Positions 16,135-24,404 of a stretch of DNA of 35,076 nucleotides are shown here, piece after piece. Below the pieces are notes generated by a model, which was not told the DNA's origin, made no database searches, and saw nothing but the letters and a program-made list of their open reading frames with translations. Source of the stretch: Glycomyces tenuis DSM 44171 (GTDB lineage Bacteria > Actinomycetota > Actinomycetes > Mycobacteriales > Micromonosporaceae); the NCBI RefSeq assembly GCF_000427885.1, contig NZ_ATYW01000027.1, positions 1-35,076 of the forward strand. Reading direction: 5' to 3'. Positions within the stretch are counted from its first letter, which is position 1, and the number at the start of each line of letters is the position of its first letter. Position numbers and translations under genes: made by a program.

Positions 16135-17574
16135 ATGCCATCGATCAACCGCCGCAGCTTCTTCGCGGCCGCCGGAGTGGCCGCAGTGGCCGCAGCCGTC
16201 CCCATCACCGGAATCCGAGCCCTCGCCGCCGGGACCCCGGCGGTCGCGTTCCACAACCCCCTCGCCGAACAGCGCGCCGACCCGTACATCATCAAGCACG
16301 ACGGGACGTACTACTTCACCGCGACCGTCCCCGTGGCGGACCGGATCTTCCTGCGCAAGTCCAGCACCCTCCAGGGTCTGGGATCGGCACAGGAGATCAC
16401 GATCTGGAACAAGCACGAGAGCGGTGAAATGAGCGCCAACATCTGGGCGCCCGAACTGCACCGCGTGAACGGGAACTGGTACATCTACTTCGCCGCCGGC
16501 CGCACCGACGACGGCTTCCGCATCCGCATGTACGTGCTGGAGAACACGAGCGAGGACCCGACGACCGGCACCTGGACCGAGAAGGGCCAGATCACCACCC
16601 ACGCCGACGGCTTCTCGCTCGACGCCACCACCTTCTTCCACGGCGACGAGCAGTACCTGTGCTGGACCCAGTACGACCCGGAGCCCGACGGCACCAGCCT
16701 GTACCTCGCCACGATGGCCGACCCCTGGACGCTCAAGAGCGACCCGGTGCGGATCAGCATGCCGGAGTACGACTGGGAGAAGTACGGCCACATCGTCGAC
16801 GAGGGCCCGGCGGTCCTCAAGCGGAACGGCCGCGTCTTCATCACCTTCTCGGCCAGCTGGACCGGCGCGGAGTACAAGCTGGGCCTGCTGACCGCTTCGG
16901 AGGACGCCGACCTTCTCGACGCCTCCTCCTGGTCGAAGAACCCCCAGCCGGTGTTCCAGAGCCACGACGGGGCCAGCCAGTACGGACCCGGGCACAACTC
17001 GTTCACCGTCTCCGAGGACGGCCAGAGCGACATCCTGGTCTACCACGCCCGCCCGTACAAGGACATCGACGGCAACCCGCTGGACAATCCCGACCGGCAC
17101 ACCCGGCTGCAGAAGCTCTACTGGAACGCCGACGGCACCCCGAACTTCGGCATCCCGGTTCCCGACGGGCCCACGCCGTTCCGCTTCCTCGTCCACGGCG
17201 GGGACGACCGGTACCTCAACCACTTCGACTCGCGGCTGCGAGCCGGAGAGCCCGCCATGCTGGCCGACTCGCAGTTCATGATCGTGGCCGGCCTGGCCGG
17301 ATCGGGCTCGGTGTCGCTGCGGTCGGCCAACTACCCCGACCGCTACCTGCGACACCGGAACGGCGAGTTCTGGCTCGACGCGTTCGAGGACACGGATCTG
17401 TACAAGCAGGACGCCAGCTTCCAGCAGCGGGCGGGACTGGCCGACTCGAACGGCGTGTCGTTCCAATCCGTCAACTACCCCGACTACTACCTGCGACGCT
17501 CCGGGGACTACGTTGACCTCGGTCTGACGGGAACGACCGCCGAGCAGTCCGACGCGACCTTCTTCCTGGAGTAG
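16135..17574 (+). CDS. Secreted GH43 arabinofuranosidase with CBM42 (AbfB) domain
   Basis: 479 residues. The Tat signal is NRRSFFAAAGVAAVAAAVP, cut near ALAAG. The five-bladed propeller (about 35-335) has base Asp in EQRADPYI (D49), modulator Asp in SLDATTF (D163) and acid Glu in DEGPAVL (E223). Residues from about 342 form an AbfB/CBM42 trefoil with the repeats DDRYLNHFDSRL, NYPDRYLRHRNGE and NYPDYYLRRSG, which binds arabinofuranose side chains. The architecture matches exo-1,5-alpha-L-arabinofuranosidases such as Araf43A of Streptomyces avermitilis. AGGAG (16122-16126) precedes the ATG. It probably trims linear arabinan or arabino-oligosaccharides outside the cell. Confidence 0.9.
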   Translation: MPSINRRSFFAAAGVAAVAAAVPITGIRALAAGTPAVAFHNPLAEQRADPYIIKHDGTYYFTATVPVADRIFLRKSSTLQGLGSAQEITIWNKHESGEMSANIWAPELHRVNGNWYIYFAAGRTDDGFRIRMYVLENTSEDPTTGTWTEKGQITTHADGFSLDATTFFHGDEQYLCWTQYDPEPDGTSLYLATMADPWTLKSDPVRISMPEYDWEKYGHIVDEGPAVLKRNGRVFITFSASWTGAEYKLGLLTASEDADLLDASSWSKNPQPVFQSHDGASQYGPGHNSFTVSEDGQSDILVYHARPYKDIDGNPLDNPDRHTRLQKLYWNADGTPNFGIPVPDGPTPFRFLVHGGDDRYLNHFDSRLRAGEPAMLADSQFMIVAGLAGSGSVSLRSANYPDRYLRHRNGEFWLDAFEDTDLYKQDASFQQRAGLADSNGVSFQSVNYPDYYLRRSGDYVDLGLTGTTAEQSDATFFLE

Positions 17575-17586
17575 GTCCGCCCCGAA

Positions 17587-17624
17587 GTTTCGATGCGGCT
17601 TCGCCGGTTCAAATACATCGAAAC
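17587..17624 (+). terminator. Hairpin after GH43
   Basis: GTTTCGATG (17587-17595) pairs perfectly with CATCGAAAC (17616-17624), and the loop contains its own small stem CGGC/GCCG around TTC (17596-17606). It starts 12 bases after the GH43 stop and lies in a convergent gap, so it is most likely a terminator. The TTTCGATG half resembles part of the LacI-2-type motif seen elsewhere in the window, but it is downstream of both genes. Confidence 0.5.
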
Positions 17625-17691
17625 ATTGAAATAGTTGCAAGTAGCTGCTCTTCCGCGAGGTGCCCCGGCTCACCGCGACCGCATCTCGGAT

Positions 17692-17725
17692 GGAGCGGTT
17701 CCCGTCGAACGGCGGGAACCGCTCC
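17692..17725 (-). terminator. Perfect 13-bp hairpin terminator after the GH2 fragment
   Basis: GGAGCGGTTCCCG (17692-17704) pairs perfectly with CGGGAACCGCTCC (17713-17725) over an 8-base loop. It lies 11 bases beyond the GH2 stop on the minus strand. It shows that the 3' end of the GH2 gene is original, in contrast to its missing 5' end. Confidence 0.7.
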
Positions 17726-17736
17726 TCGTCGCATGG

Positions 17737-18957
17737 TCAGTTCCGGTCGACCTGCGGTTCCTCGTAGGCGGCGGTCGCGGTCTGGACGTCGCGGATGCGG
17801 GCGATGTCGAACTTCGGGCGCCGCTGGAAGTCGTAGACGCCGTTCTCCTCTTGGAAGACGTCGGTGAGCTGCGTGTAGCAGTACCCGAACATGTCGGGGT
17901 CGCCCAGCAGCACGTTCGTCAGCCCGGCGAAGCGCTCGTGCCACTCCTCGACGCTGCGCACGCGGTCGCCGTAGCCCCAACTCTGGTCGCGGTCGGGGTC
18001 GTCCGACAGTGTGTCGGCCAAGGCCGCATTCCACCAGATGCCGCCGCACTCGGAGACGAAGTACGGCTGGCCGGCGTACGGCAGGGACATGGCGTGCCCG
18101 TTGAGGGTGTTGACGAACGGCTCGCCCGCGGCCAGGCCGCCCTGTTCGATCGCGAACTTCGCGGGGTCCTGCTCGTAGGAGTGCGAGTCGTACACGTCAG
18201 CGCCCATCACGCGGTGGGCGTAGCCGGAGGCGTCGATCACCGGCCGGGTGGGGTCGGCGAGTTTCGTGGCGAGGTACATGCCGGCGGTCACGTCGTCGAG
18301 CTGGGTGATGCGGTCGGTGAGCTGCTGGTAGGTCTCGTTGAGCGGGCACCAGCCGATGATCGACGGGTGCGATCGGTCGCGCCGCAGCACCTCCAGCCAC
18401 TGCGTGATGAACGAGGCGGTGGGCTGCTGGTGGTCGCCGCGCGGGCCGCCGGTCGCGGCGCCCCAGTCGCCGAACTCGCCCCAGGCGAGGTAGCCGAGCC
18501 GGTCGGCGTGGTAGTAGAACCGCTCCTCGAACACCTTCTGGTGCAGGCGCGCGCCGTTGAAGCCGGTGGCCATTGCCAGTTCGATGTCGCGGCGAAGCGC
18601 GTCGTCGTCGGGCGCGGTCATGAGCGTGTCGGGCCAGTAGCCCTGGTCGAGCACGAGGCGCTGGAAGACCGGTTCGCCGTTGATGAGGACGCGGTTCCCG
18701 TCGATGGCGACCGAGCGCAGCCCCGCATAGGACTCGACCTCGTCGACCACGCGGTCGCCCTCACGCAGCCGCCCGGTGAGCCCGTACAGGTGCGGGTCGC
18801 CAGGGCCCCAGAGGCGGACCCGGTCGGCGGGGATCGGGAGGGACAGGCGCGGGCCGAGGTCGGTCGCGTCCACAGTGCAGCTCGCGACGTCGCCTGCGGC
18901 GTCGGTGAGGACGGCCTCGACGGTCAGATCGGCGCAGCGGCCCGTGAGTTCGGGGTC
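17737..18957 (-). pseudogene. GH2-family glycoside hydrolase, 5'-truncated
   Basis: About 406 residues of a GH2 enzyme are readable to a normal stop. The preserved part begins in the immunoglobulin-like domain (PELTGRCADLTVEAVL), then NGEPVFQRLVLDQGYWPD and the barrel, with acid/base Glu in GWCPLNETYQ and nucleophile Glu in QPYFVSECGGIWW. The entire N-terminal jelly-roll domain and start codon are missing. Upstream of about 18957 the opposite strand codes for a GH31 fragment. GH2 members include beta-galactosidases and some arabinosidases; substrate cannot be fixed. Without a start and sugar-binding domain it is probably not functional, although a downstream in-frame start could give a barrel-only protein. 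An assembly error is an alternative explanation. Confidence 0.75.
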
Positions 18958-19608
18958 TACGACTTCGACAACTACCGCTGTCACACGGGCCCGAACGTGC
19001 AGGTCGGCAACGTCTACCCGCAGGCGTTCTCGCGCATGTTCTACGAAGGCCAGAAGGCCGCGGGGCAAGCGGAGGTCGTGAACCTGGTGCGCTGCGCCTG
19101 GGCCGGGAGCCAGCGCTACGGCGCCCTGGTGTGGTCGGGCGACATCCACTCGGACTGGGTCGACTTCCGCCGCCAGATCACCGCCGGCGTCCACATGGGC
19201 GTGGCGGGCATCCCGTGGTTCACCACCGACATCGGCGGCTTCCACGGTGGGGACATCGCCGACCCCGGCTTCCGCGAACTCCTGGTCCGCCGGTTCCAGT
19301 TCGCGGCGTTCTGCCCGGTCAAGCGCATGCACGGGCACCGGCAGCCCAGTGAGGAGATCCGCGCCGCCGACGGCACCGCGCGGCAGGAGACCGGGGCGCC
19401 CAGCGAGCTCTGGAGCTTCGGCGAGGACGTCTACGCGATCCTGGCCCGGTACGTGCGGCTGCGCGAAGCGCTGCGGCCGTACACGAGGCGGGTCATGGAC
19501 GAGGCCCACACCGACGGTCAGCCGGTGATGCGCGGCGTCTTCCACGAGTTCCCCGCCGACCCGGTCTGCTGGGACCTGGCCGACCAGTACCTGACCGGCG
19601 CGATCTGA
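18946..19608 (+). pseudogene. GH31-family glycosidase, internal fragment
   Basis: The plus strand reads about 220 residues of a GH31 catalytic barrel: EFGVYDFDNYRCHTGP, then CAWAGSQRYGALVWSGDIHS with the acid Asp at 19141-19143, and GVAGIPWFTTDIGGFHGG. It ends with PADPVCWDLADQYL, after which family members read FGPDLLVAPV, but here it stops as TGAI. The nucleophile motif should lie just before EFGV and is missing, as are the start, N-terminal domain and C-terminal sandwich domains. GH31 enzymes include alpha-xylosidases and alpha-glucosidases. The piece is inactive as it stands. Confidence 0.75.
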
Positions 19609-19643
19609 CCATGGCCGCCCGGCACGCCGGGCAGCCGGCGCTC

Positions 19644-19685
19644 GCATGAGGAAGGCCCCGCATCACCGCGGGGCCTTCCTCATGC
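19644..19685. terminator. Perfect 18-bp hairpin, bidirectional terminator
   Basis: GCATGAGGAAGGCCCCGC (19644-19661) pairs with GCGGGGCCTTCCTCATGC (19668-19685) over a 6-base loop. The GGAAGGCCCCGC core is a common actinobacterial terminator form. It lies between the end of the GH31 fragment and the minus-strand HTH gene and can serve both. Confidence 0.8.
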
Positions 19686-19709
19686 GATGACCGCCGTTCA
19701 CGGGGTCTT

Positions 19710-19883
19710 TCAGGAATTTCGTGGGTATGCGATGGCCGCTTCTGTTTCGCGAGCCGCGCGGACGAGGCGCTTGACACCGCGGATGCTGATGCCGTATTCG
19801 GCAGCGAGGTCGCGCTGCCGGGTACCGGTTGGGGACGCTGCGACCAGTGCGGCTCGCTGCCTGGGGGAGAGACGCCGATTCAT
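19710..19883 (-). CDS. Small helix-turn-helix protein, function unknown
   Basis: 57 residues, translated by hand from the minus strand: it contains RQRAALVAASPTGTRQRDLA followed by AEYGISIRGVKRLVRAAR. The second half is a clear helix-turn-helix like those at the end of serine recombinases or in small actinobacterial sigma-like and transposon proteins. It lies downstream of GH127 on the same strand with a 76-bp gap and no obvious ribosome site. It could be a small stand-alone DNA-binding protein or the leftover end of a recombinase near the rearranged spot. Confidence 0.4.
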   Translation of the reverse strand: MNRRLSPRQRAALVAASPTGTRQRDLAAEYGISIRGVKRLVRAARETEAAIAYPRNS

Positions 19884-19959
19884 CGGAGACGGCGGTGGAG
19901 CGGCGTTCCCGTGGACCCGCCCTCCACCCGCCGGTCTCCTTCGCGGCCGAGGCCGCTGC

Positions 19960-22698
19960 CTAGACGAATCTCCACAGGTGGTCGTCGGTGCCGTTGTCGT
20001 CCCAGATGACGATCTGGGCGCCCGCGGTCCTCGACCGGTCCAGCACGCCGAGGACCCTGCCGCCGCCTGCGCATTGGATGCGGAAATGCCCGTCGCCGCC
20101 GTAGCGCAGGCGCCACAGGTGGTCGTCGGTGCCGTTGTCGGACCACTGGATCACCCGCGAACCGTTGCCCGTGCCCATGTTCTCGACGCCGAGGACCTTG
20201 CCGCTGTGGGAGTTGCGGAGTTTGAAGTAGCCGTCTTCGGCGGGTTCGGCGGTCCACAGGTGGTCCGCGGTGCCGCTGTCGGACCACTGGATGACGGCCG
20301 CGCCGTCGGCGGTGGACATGTCCTGGACGCCGAGGACCATGCCGTTGTAAGCGTTGGCGATGCGCCGGGCGCCGTCGGGCACGATCCGCCACTGTTTGTC
20401 GCGGCCGCCGTCGTCAGGCCCTTGCACGACCGCGGCGCCGGCGGCGGTCGACGCGTTCTGCACCGCGAGGAGCTTGCCGCTGTGGCCGTTCCGGACCTGG
20501 TGCGTCCCGTCGCCGGAGTCGACGAGCGCCCACAGGTGGTCGGCCGTGCCGTTGTCGGACCACTGGAGCACCTGTGCGCCGTCGGCGGTCGACATGTCGC
20601 GCACGCCGAGGACCTTGCCGCTGTGGCGGTTGCGCAGCTTCACGGCCGATCCGGCGGTAACGAGCTCCCACAAGTGGTCGGCCGTGCCGCTGTCGTGCCA
20701 CTGCAGCGCGGTCCCCCCGTCGGCGGTCGACATGTCCTGGATGCCGAGGACCAGGTCGCTGCCCGCGTTGTAGAACTTGTAGGCCGCACTGCCGCCGCCT
20801 GTGCCGGGGGCGTTCCAGTAGACGGTGTAGTTGTGGCCGTGGGCGTCGTAGAACGGCCCGAGGTTCACCGCCTGGCCGTTCGCGGTCGCGGTGAAGGCGA
20901 GCGAATCGGACCCGACGCGCTCGACCGAGTCGGCCTCCAGCTCCGGCAGGGTGCCCAGGTTCGTGTCCCCGTAGTTTCCCGACAGGACCACCGGACCGTA
21001 GACGATCGCCGAGACGTTCGGGTCGTCGTTCGCCGCCTCCGCCACGATCCGCATCGGCAGGCGCACGGTGACCGTGTCGCCCGAGGCCCAGGAGCGGGTG
21101 AGCGAGGCATAGGTCCCCGGTGTCGCCTCGACGTCCTGGGCCTGGCCGTTGACGCTGATCGTCGCGCCTTCGGTCCAGGCGGGAACGCGCACCCGCAGCG
21201 TCCACTCGCCGCCGGATCCGCCGGAGACGGTCAGGGTGGTGGTGTCGCCGACGGGGTAGTCGGTGGTCTGGGTGACGGTGACGCCCTGGTCGGTCCAGTC
21301 CAGGACCGAGGGCGTGAACAGGTTGACGTACAGGCCCGCGTCGTCGAAGCCGTAGATCGAGTCGAACAGCTTCGAGTGCGTCTCGATGCCGGTGCCCTGG
21401 CAGCACCAGAACGAGTCGTAGTCGGTCGACCAGGTGCCGCCGCCCCACGCCGGTCCGACGCCGCGGCGTCCGCCGGGGTTCAGCGGTGTGAAGTAGGTGA
21501 TGTGCCCGTGGGGGTCGTCGGGGTTCTGCCAGCCGATCATGTGGCCCAGCAGCGCGCGTTCGTAGAAGTCGAAGTAGGACGCATCGCCCGGGTCGATCGC
21601 CCACAGTTCGCGGGTGAGTTTGAGCATGTTGTAGGTGTTGCAGCCCTCGCAGGTGTCCTCGTCGAGGTAGCCGGCGATGGCGTTCGGGGGCCGGAAGTGC
21701 TCGGCCTGGCTGTTGCCGCCGATGACGTAGGAGTGGGCGTCGACGACCATCCGCCAGAAGTTGCCGGCGATGTCGCGGTACCGGCCGGTGCCGGTGGCCT
21801 TGTACTCGCGGGCGGCGCCGACGGCCTTGGGCACCTGCGTGTTCGCGTGCAGGCCGTTCAGGCGGTCCTCTCCGGCCGCGAGCGGGTCGAACACGGCCGC
21901 GTGGTCGAAGCGCTGGGCGGCCGTCAGCCACCGCGCCTCGCCGGTCTGCTGGTACAGCTCGGCCAGCACGTCGTTCATGCCGCCGAATTCCCTTCCCAGG
22001 ACGTCCTGCATCTGTCCCGGACTCAGGCGGCCGGTGCGCCAGTCGACCCAGCCGGCGAGCTCCAGGAGCACGTCCCGGGCCTGCGTGTTCTCCAGGTACC
22101 GCCAGACGTCGAGCAGGCCCGCCAGGGTCTTGTGGACGCAGTAGTACGGCACGTTGCCGTTCGACGGCGAGCCCGATTCGAGGCCGTCGAAGTCGGCCTC
22201 GGGGAATCCGGAGAGGTAGCCGGTGTTGAACCCGGCGGCGCCGTTGTTCGCCTGGCACTCGGCGAGTCCGGCGACCATGCGGTTCGCCTTGTCGCGGCAC
22301 ACGGTGTCGCCGAGGGCGGCGCCCGCGTGGGCCCAGGCGGTGAGGAAGTGGCCTTGCATGTGGGTGCGGAAGGGGAAGTCCGGCGCATCCCAGCCGCCGT
22401 TGGTGGGGGCGCCGTTCGTCGGCAGGCGGTGGTTGGAGCGGAAGTTGTACAGCAGCCGGTCGACGTCGATGAATCGCAAGTAGGACAGGGTGCGGTCTTG
22501 GTTGTCCTTCCAGCGGCCCGAGGTCAGGGCGACCTGGCCGAGGGTGAACTGGTGCGCTGCGACGCCGATGTCGGCTCGGGCGGGCGGGAGGACGGCGTGC
22601 GCGGCCGCGCCGCCGATGGCGGGGGCGGCGGTCGCCGCGACGGCCGCCGCCCCCGCGGTCTGAAAGAGCCGGCGGCGGCTCAGAGGCGATGACTGCAT
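19960..22698 (-). CDS. Secreted GH127 beta-L-arabinofuranosidase with six ricin-type repeats
   Basis: 912 residues. The ATG at 22698 is chosen because a Tat signal follows at once (SRRRLFQTAGAAAVAATAAP). The GH127 (formerly DUF1680) domain spans about 45-635 with the zinc-binding residues expected of the family: Glu and Cys in EDTCEGCNTYNMLK and the paired Cys in FWCCQGTGIETHS. These enzymes remove beta-linked arabinofuranose, as on plant hydroxyproline-rich proteins. From about 640 to the end are six repeats of about 45 residues with VLGVQDMSTADG and a closing DHLW or KQW, forming two ricin-type trefoils. The operator-like sites upstream are listed separately. Activity is likely; exact linkage is uncertain. 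Confidence 0.88.
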   Translation of the reverse strand: MQSSPLSRRRLFQTAGAAAVAATAAPAIGGAAAHAVLPPARADIGVAAHQFTLGQVALTSGRWKDNQDRTLSYLRFIDVDRLLYNFRSNHRLPTNGAPTNGGWDAPDFPFRTHMQGHFLTAWAHAGAALGDTVCRDKANRMVAGLAECQANNGAAGFNTGYLSGFPEADFDGLESGSPSNGNVPYYCVHKTLAGLLDVWRYLENTQARDVLLELAGWVDWRTGRLSPGQMQDVLGREFGGMNDVLAELYQQTGEARWLTAAQRFDHAAVFDPLAAGEDRLNGLHANTQVPKAVGAAREYKATGTGRYRDIAGNFWRMVVDAHSYVIGGNSQAEHFRPPNAIAGYLDEDTCEGCNTYNMLKLTRELWAIDPGDASYFDFYERALLGHMIGWQNPDDPHGHITYFTPLNPGGRRGVGPAWGGGTWSTDYDSFWCCQGTGIETHSKLFDSIYGFDDAGLYVNLFTPSVLDWTDQGVTVTQTTDYPVGDTTTLTVSGGSGGEWTLRVRVPAWTEGATISVNGQAQDVEATPGTYASLTRSWASGDTVTVRLPMRIVAEAANDDPNVSAIVYGPVVLSGNYGDTNLGTLPELEADSVERVGSDSLAFTATANGQAVNLGPFYDAHGHNYTVYWNAPGTGGGSAAYKFYNAGSDLVLGIQDMSTADGGTALQWHDSGTADHLWELVTAGSAVKLRNRHSGKVLGVRDMSTADGAQVLQWSDNGTADHLWALVDSGDGTHQVRNGHSGKLLAVQNASTAAGAAVVQGPDDGGRDKQWRIVPDGARRIANAYNGMVLGVQDMSTADGAAVIQWSDSGTADHLWTAEPAEDGYFKLRNSHSGKVLGVENMGTGNGSRVIQWSDNGTDDHLWRLRYGGDGHFRIQCAGGGRVLGVLDRSRTAGAQIVIWDDNGTDDHLWRFV

Positions 22699-22740
22699 GG
22701 TGAGAGGAGTCTCCTTCAGGTCGGCTCGGAATCCTGGCGA

Positions 22741-22754
22741 GTTACCGTTCACAA
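22741..22754 (-). promoter_or_regulatory. GTTACCGTTCACAA element upstream of GH127
   Basis: This 14-mer is identical to one at 31449-31462, which lies 37 bases upstream of the GH62 start; here the distance is 43 bases to GH127. Read toward the genes it is TTGTGAACGGTAAC, a CpG-centred imperfect palindrome like operators of LacI proteins, or a -35 region shared by both genes. Confidence 0.5.
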
Positions 22755-22886
22755 TTCGACTGTGGTCGCACTGGTCTCATGCGGCGTGATCACTCGCGGC
22801 CCGGCTCCCGGGCGCTTGCGTCCGCGAAGCCGACGAGGTACGAGTGCGCCGCGCGACCCTTCCTTCGCCAGGTCGATTGCGATACG

Positions 22887-22919
22887 AAACTTTCGAAGTT
22901 TGTTCCGAAAATTACGATG
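22887..22919. promoter_or_regulatory. Putative LacI-2-type sites in the GH127-LacI-2 gap
   Basis: AAACTT and AAGTTT flank TCG at 22887-22901, and CCGAAAATTACGATG follows at 22905-22919. The second is a close match to the sites at 31475 and 31730. They lie 190-220 bases upstream of the GH127 start in an otherwise gene-free stretch from 22699 to 23070. The nearest regulator is LacI-2, 150 bases away. Confidence 0.45.
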
Positions 22920-23070
22920 ATGAAACTATAGGCATTCATCGATATTGTGTCAAGTGGAACGAGCCCTCGGCGTCGGGCTTGGCCGCCCGGCCGCCGGCCG
23001 TCCATCGTGGCGGCCCGAGCGGCGGGCACCGGTCGCATACGTCCGCCGCAGCGGTCGTCTCAGGGGCCGG

Positions 23071-24123
23071 TCAGGTCGGCGGGGCGGGGCCCGTCGAGTC
23101 GCGGACGCTGAGGGTCGTCGCCAGTTGAAGGTGCCGGGAGGCGGGCTGGGCGCCCTCTGCCATGCCGAGCACGGTCTCGACGGCCATCCTGCCCATGCCG
23201 GCGAGCGGCTGCCGGACGGACGTGAGGCTGGGTGTGGTCCACTCGGTCTGCGGCGTGTCGTCGAATCCGGTGAGGGACAGCTCGCCGGGGACGTCGACGC
23301 GCATCTCCTTGGCCGCGGCCATGACCCCGATGGCGATCTCGTCGTTGCCCGCGATGATGGCCGTCGGAGGCGAGCTCAGGGAGAGGAGAGCGCGGCCGCG
23401 TCGGAATCCCGCCTCGACCGAGAACGCGTCGTGATGGACCAGCGCCGGGTCCGAGGCGAGCTCGGCGGCCTCGAGCGCGGCCCGGTATCCGTGAAATCGC
23501 TCGACCGAGGGGGCGGAACTCGCCGGGCCTCCGATCCAGGCGATCCTGCGGTGCCCGAAGCCGATCACGTGCTCGGTCGCCGAGCGCCCGCCCGCCCAGT
23601 TGGTGGAGCCGATGCTGACGACGCGGGAGTCGCTCGTGTCGATCGGGTCGATCGACACGACCGGCAGATCGAGGTCCCGGGCGGCGTCGAGCACCGGATC
23701 GGGCATGGCGACGGCGAGTCCGATGAGGCCGACGGCGCCTGAAGCCCGCTGCTGTGCGATCCAATCGTGGGCGGCCTCCTTCCGCGCGCCGATCGACGGG
23801 TCGGGCGGCAGGCGGAGGCGGAGCTCGGCCGTCGCGGCGGTCGCGGCGGTCGCGGCGACGAGGATGCCTTGGAGCACCGTCCCCGCATAGCGTGACTCCA
23901 CGAAATCGAGCACGGTGACGAGTGCCCGGCTCCTGGTCCGCTCGTGTCGTGCCGTCGTCGGCTTGTAACCGATCTCGGCGACGATGCGCAGGACGCGGTC
24001 CCGCGTGCCGGCCGCCACGTCACTGCGTCCGTTGAGGACTTTCGAGATGGTCGCCTGCGAGACGCCGGCCCGCCGTGCGACATCCGCCAGGGTCACTTTC
24101 TCGGATCGCGGACGCCGGTTCAT
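23071..24123 (-). CDS. LacI-family transcriptional regulator (LacI-2)
   Basis: 350 residues. The DNA-binding head reads TLADVARRAGVSQATISKVL followed by NGRSDVAAGTRDRVL. The effector domain has TEHVIGFGHRRIAWIGGPAS and AIIAGNDEIAIGVMAAAKEM. The ATG at 24123 is preferred because GGAGGGG lies six bases upstream; the ATG at 24138 overlaps that site. It is divergent from GH39 and precedes GH127 on its strand. TTTCGAAA-type palindromes lie in its own promoter and near GH39, GH127 and GH62. Inference: a repressor of xylan and arabinan genes that also controls itself. Residues encoded at 23831-23857 come from a perfect 9-bp triplet repeat. Confidence 0.92.
   Translation of the reverse strand: MNRRPRSEKVTLADVARRAGVSQATISKVLNGRSDVAAGTRDRVLRIVAEIGYKPTTARHERTRSRALVTVLDFVESRYAGTVLQGILVAATAATAATAELRLRLPPDPSIGARKEAAHDWIAQQRASGAVGLIGLAVAMPDPVLDAARDLDLPVVSIDPIDTSDSRVVSIGSTNWAGGRSATEHVIGFGHRRIAWIGGPASSAPSVERFHGYRAALEAAELASDPALVHHDAFSVEAGFRRGRALLSLSSPPTAIIAGNDEIAIGVMAAAKEMRVDVPGELSLTGFDDTPQTEWTTPSLTSVRQPLAGMGRMAVETVLGMAEGAQPASRHLQLATTLSVRDSTGPAPPT
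23831..23857 (-). repeat. Three perfect 9-bp tandem repeats inside LacI-2
   Basis: GTCGCGGCG occurs three times without a break. It encodes an Ala/Thr-rich stretch (VAATAATAATAEL) in the effector domain just after the first helix. Copy number changes by slippage would stay in frame. Confidence 0.8.
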
Positions 24124-24139
24124 TATGTTCCCCTCCATC

Positions 24140-24159
24140 TTTTCGAAAACATTTCGAAC
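24140..24159. promoter_or_regulatory. Operator-like palindromes before LacI-2
   Basis: TTTTCGAAAA (24140-24149) is a perfect 10-bp palindrome followed directly by ATTTCGAAC (24151-24159). Both lie 17-36 bases upstream of the LacI-2 ATG, where a repressor would block its own gene. Confidence 0.6.
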
Positions 24160-24215
24160 CTACCATGTCGCAGATTCACCGACGGAATCGACATAATTGC
24201 ACTTCAATCCCTTGA

Positions 24216-24280
24216 TTGACATGCGCTGAGGCACGAAGTATCGTGCGATGAGATCGAATAGTTTTCGAAAATTTTTCGAA
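24216..24280 (+). promoter_or_regulatory. GH39 promoter with operator-like palindromes
   Basis: A consensus -35 TTGACA (24216-24221) and a -10-like TATCGT (24239-24244) are separated by 17 bp. TTTTCGAAAA (24262-24271) follows at about +11 and TTCGAA (24275-24280) a few bases later. This is a well-formed sigma-70-type promoter with downstream repressor sites; LacI-2 is the likely repressor. The leader to the GH39 ATG is about 150 bases and holds nothing else I recognise. Confidence 0.6.
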
Positions 24281-24404
24281 CCATCTCGAAACCGGCGAGC
24301 AGACCTGTCGCCCGGCGCGATCAAGGCCCGCAAGGGCCGCCTCGCCGGCCCCGGAGCCGGCCGAGGCCCGCTGAGAACACGAACCGACGAGACGAAGTGA
24401 GGCC

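Noticed and set aside
17635..19608. A 657-codon plus-strand protein that includes the GH31 text
   Set aside because: Only the part after 18946 is GH31-like; before that it is antisense to GH2, so it is not a real fusion protein.
17737..19647. A 636-codon minus-strand GH2 protein with a start at 19647
   Set aside because: The part above about 18957 is antisense to the GH31 fragment and does not read as a GH2 sugar-binding domain.
19687..22692. A 1001-codon open frame on the plus strand opposite GH127
   Set aside because: It is the antisense of a clear GH127-ricin gene; its translation is low-complexity and Val/Gly/Asp-rich with no domain.
22790..23038. An 82-codon minus-strand frame in the GH127-LacI-2 gap
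   Set aside because: No ribosome site or domain, AT-rich centre with operator-like sequences; it is better explained as a control region.
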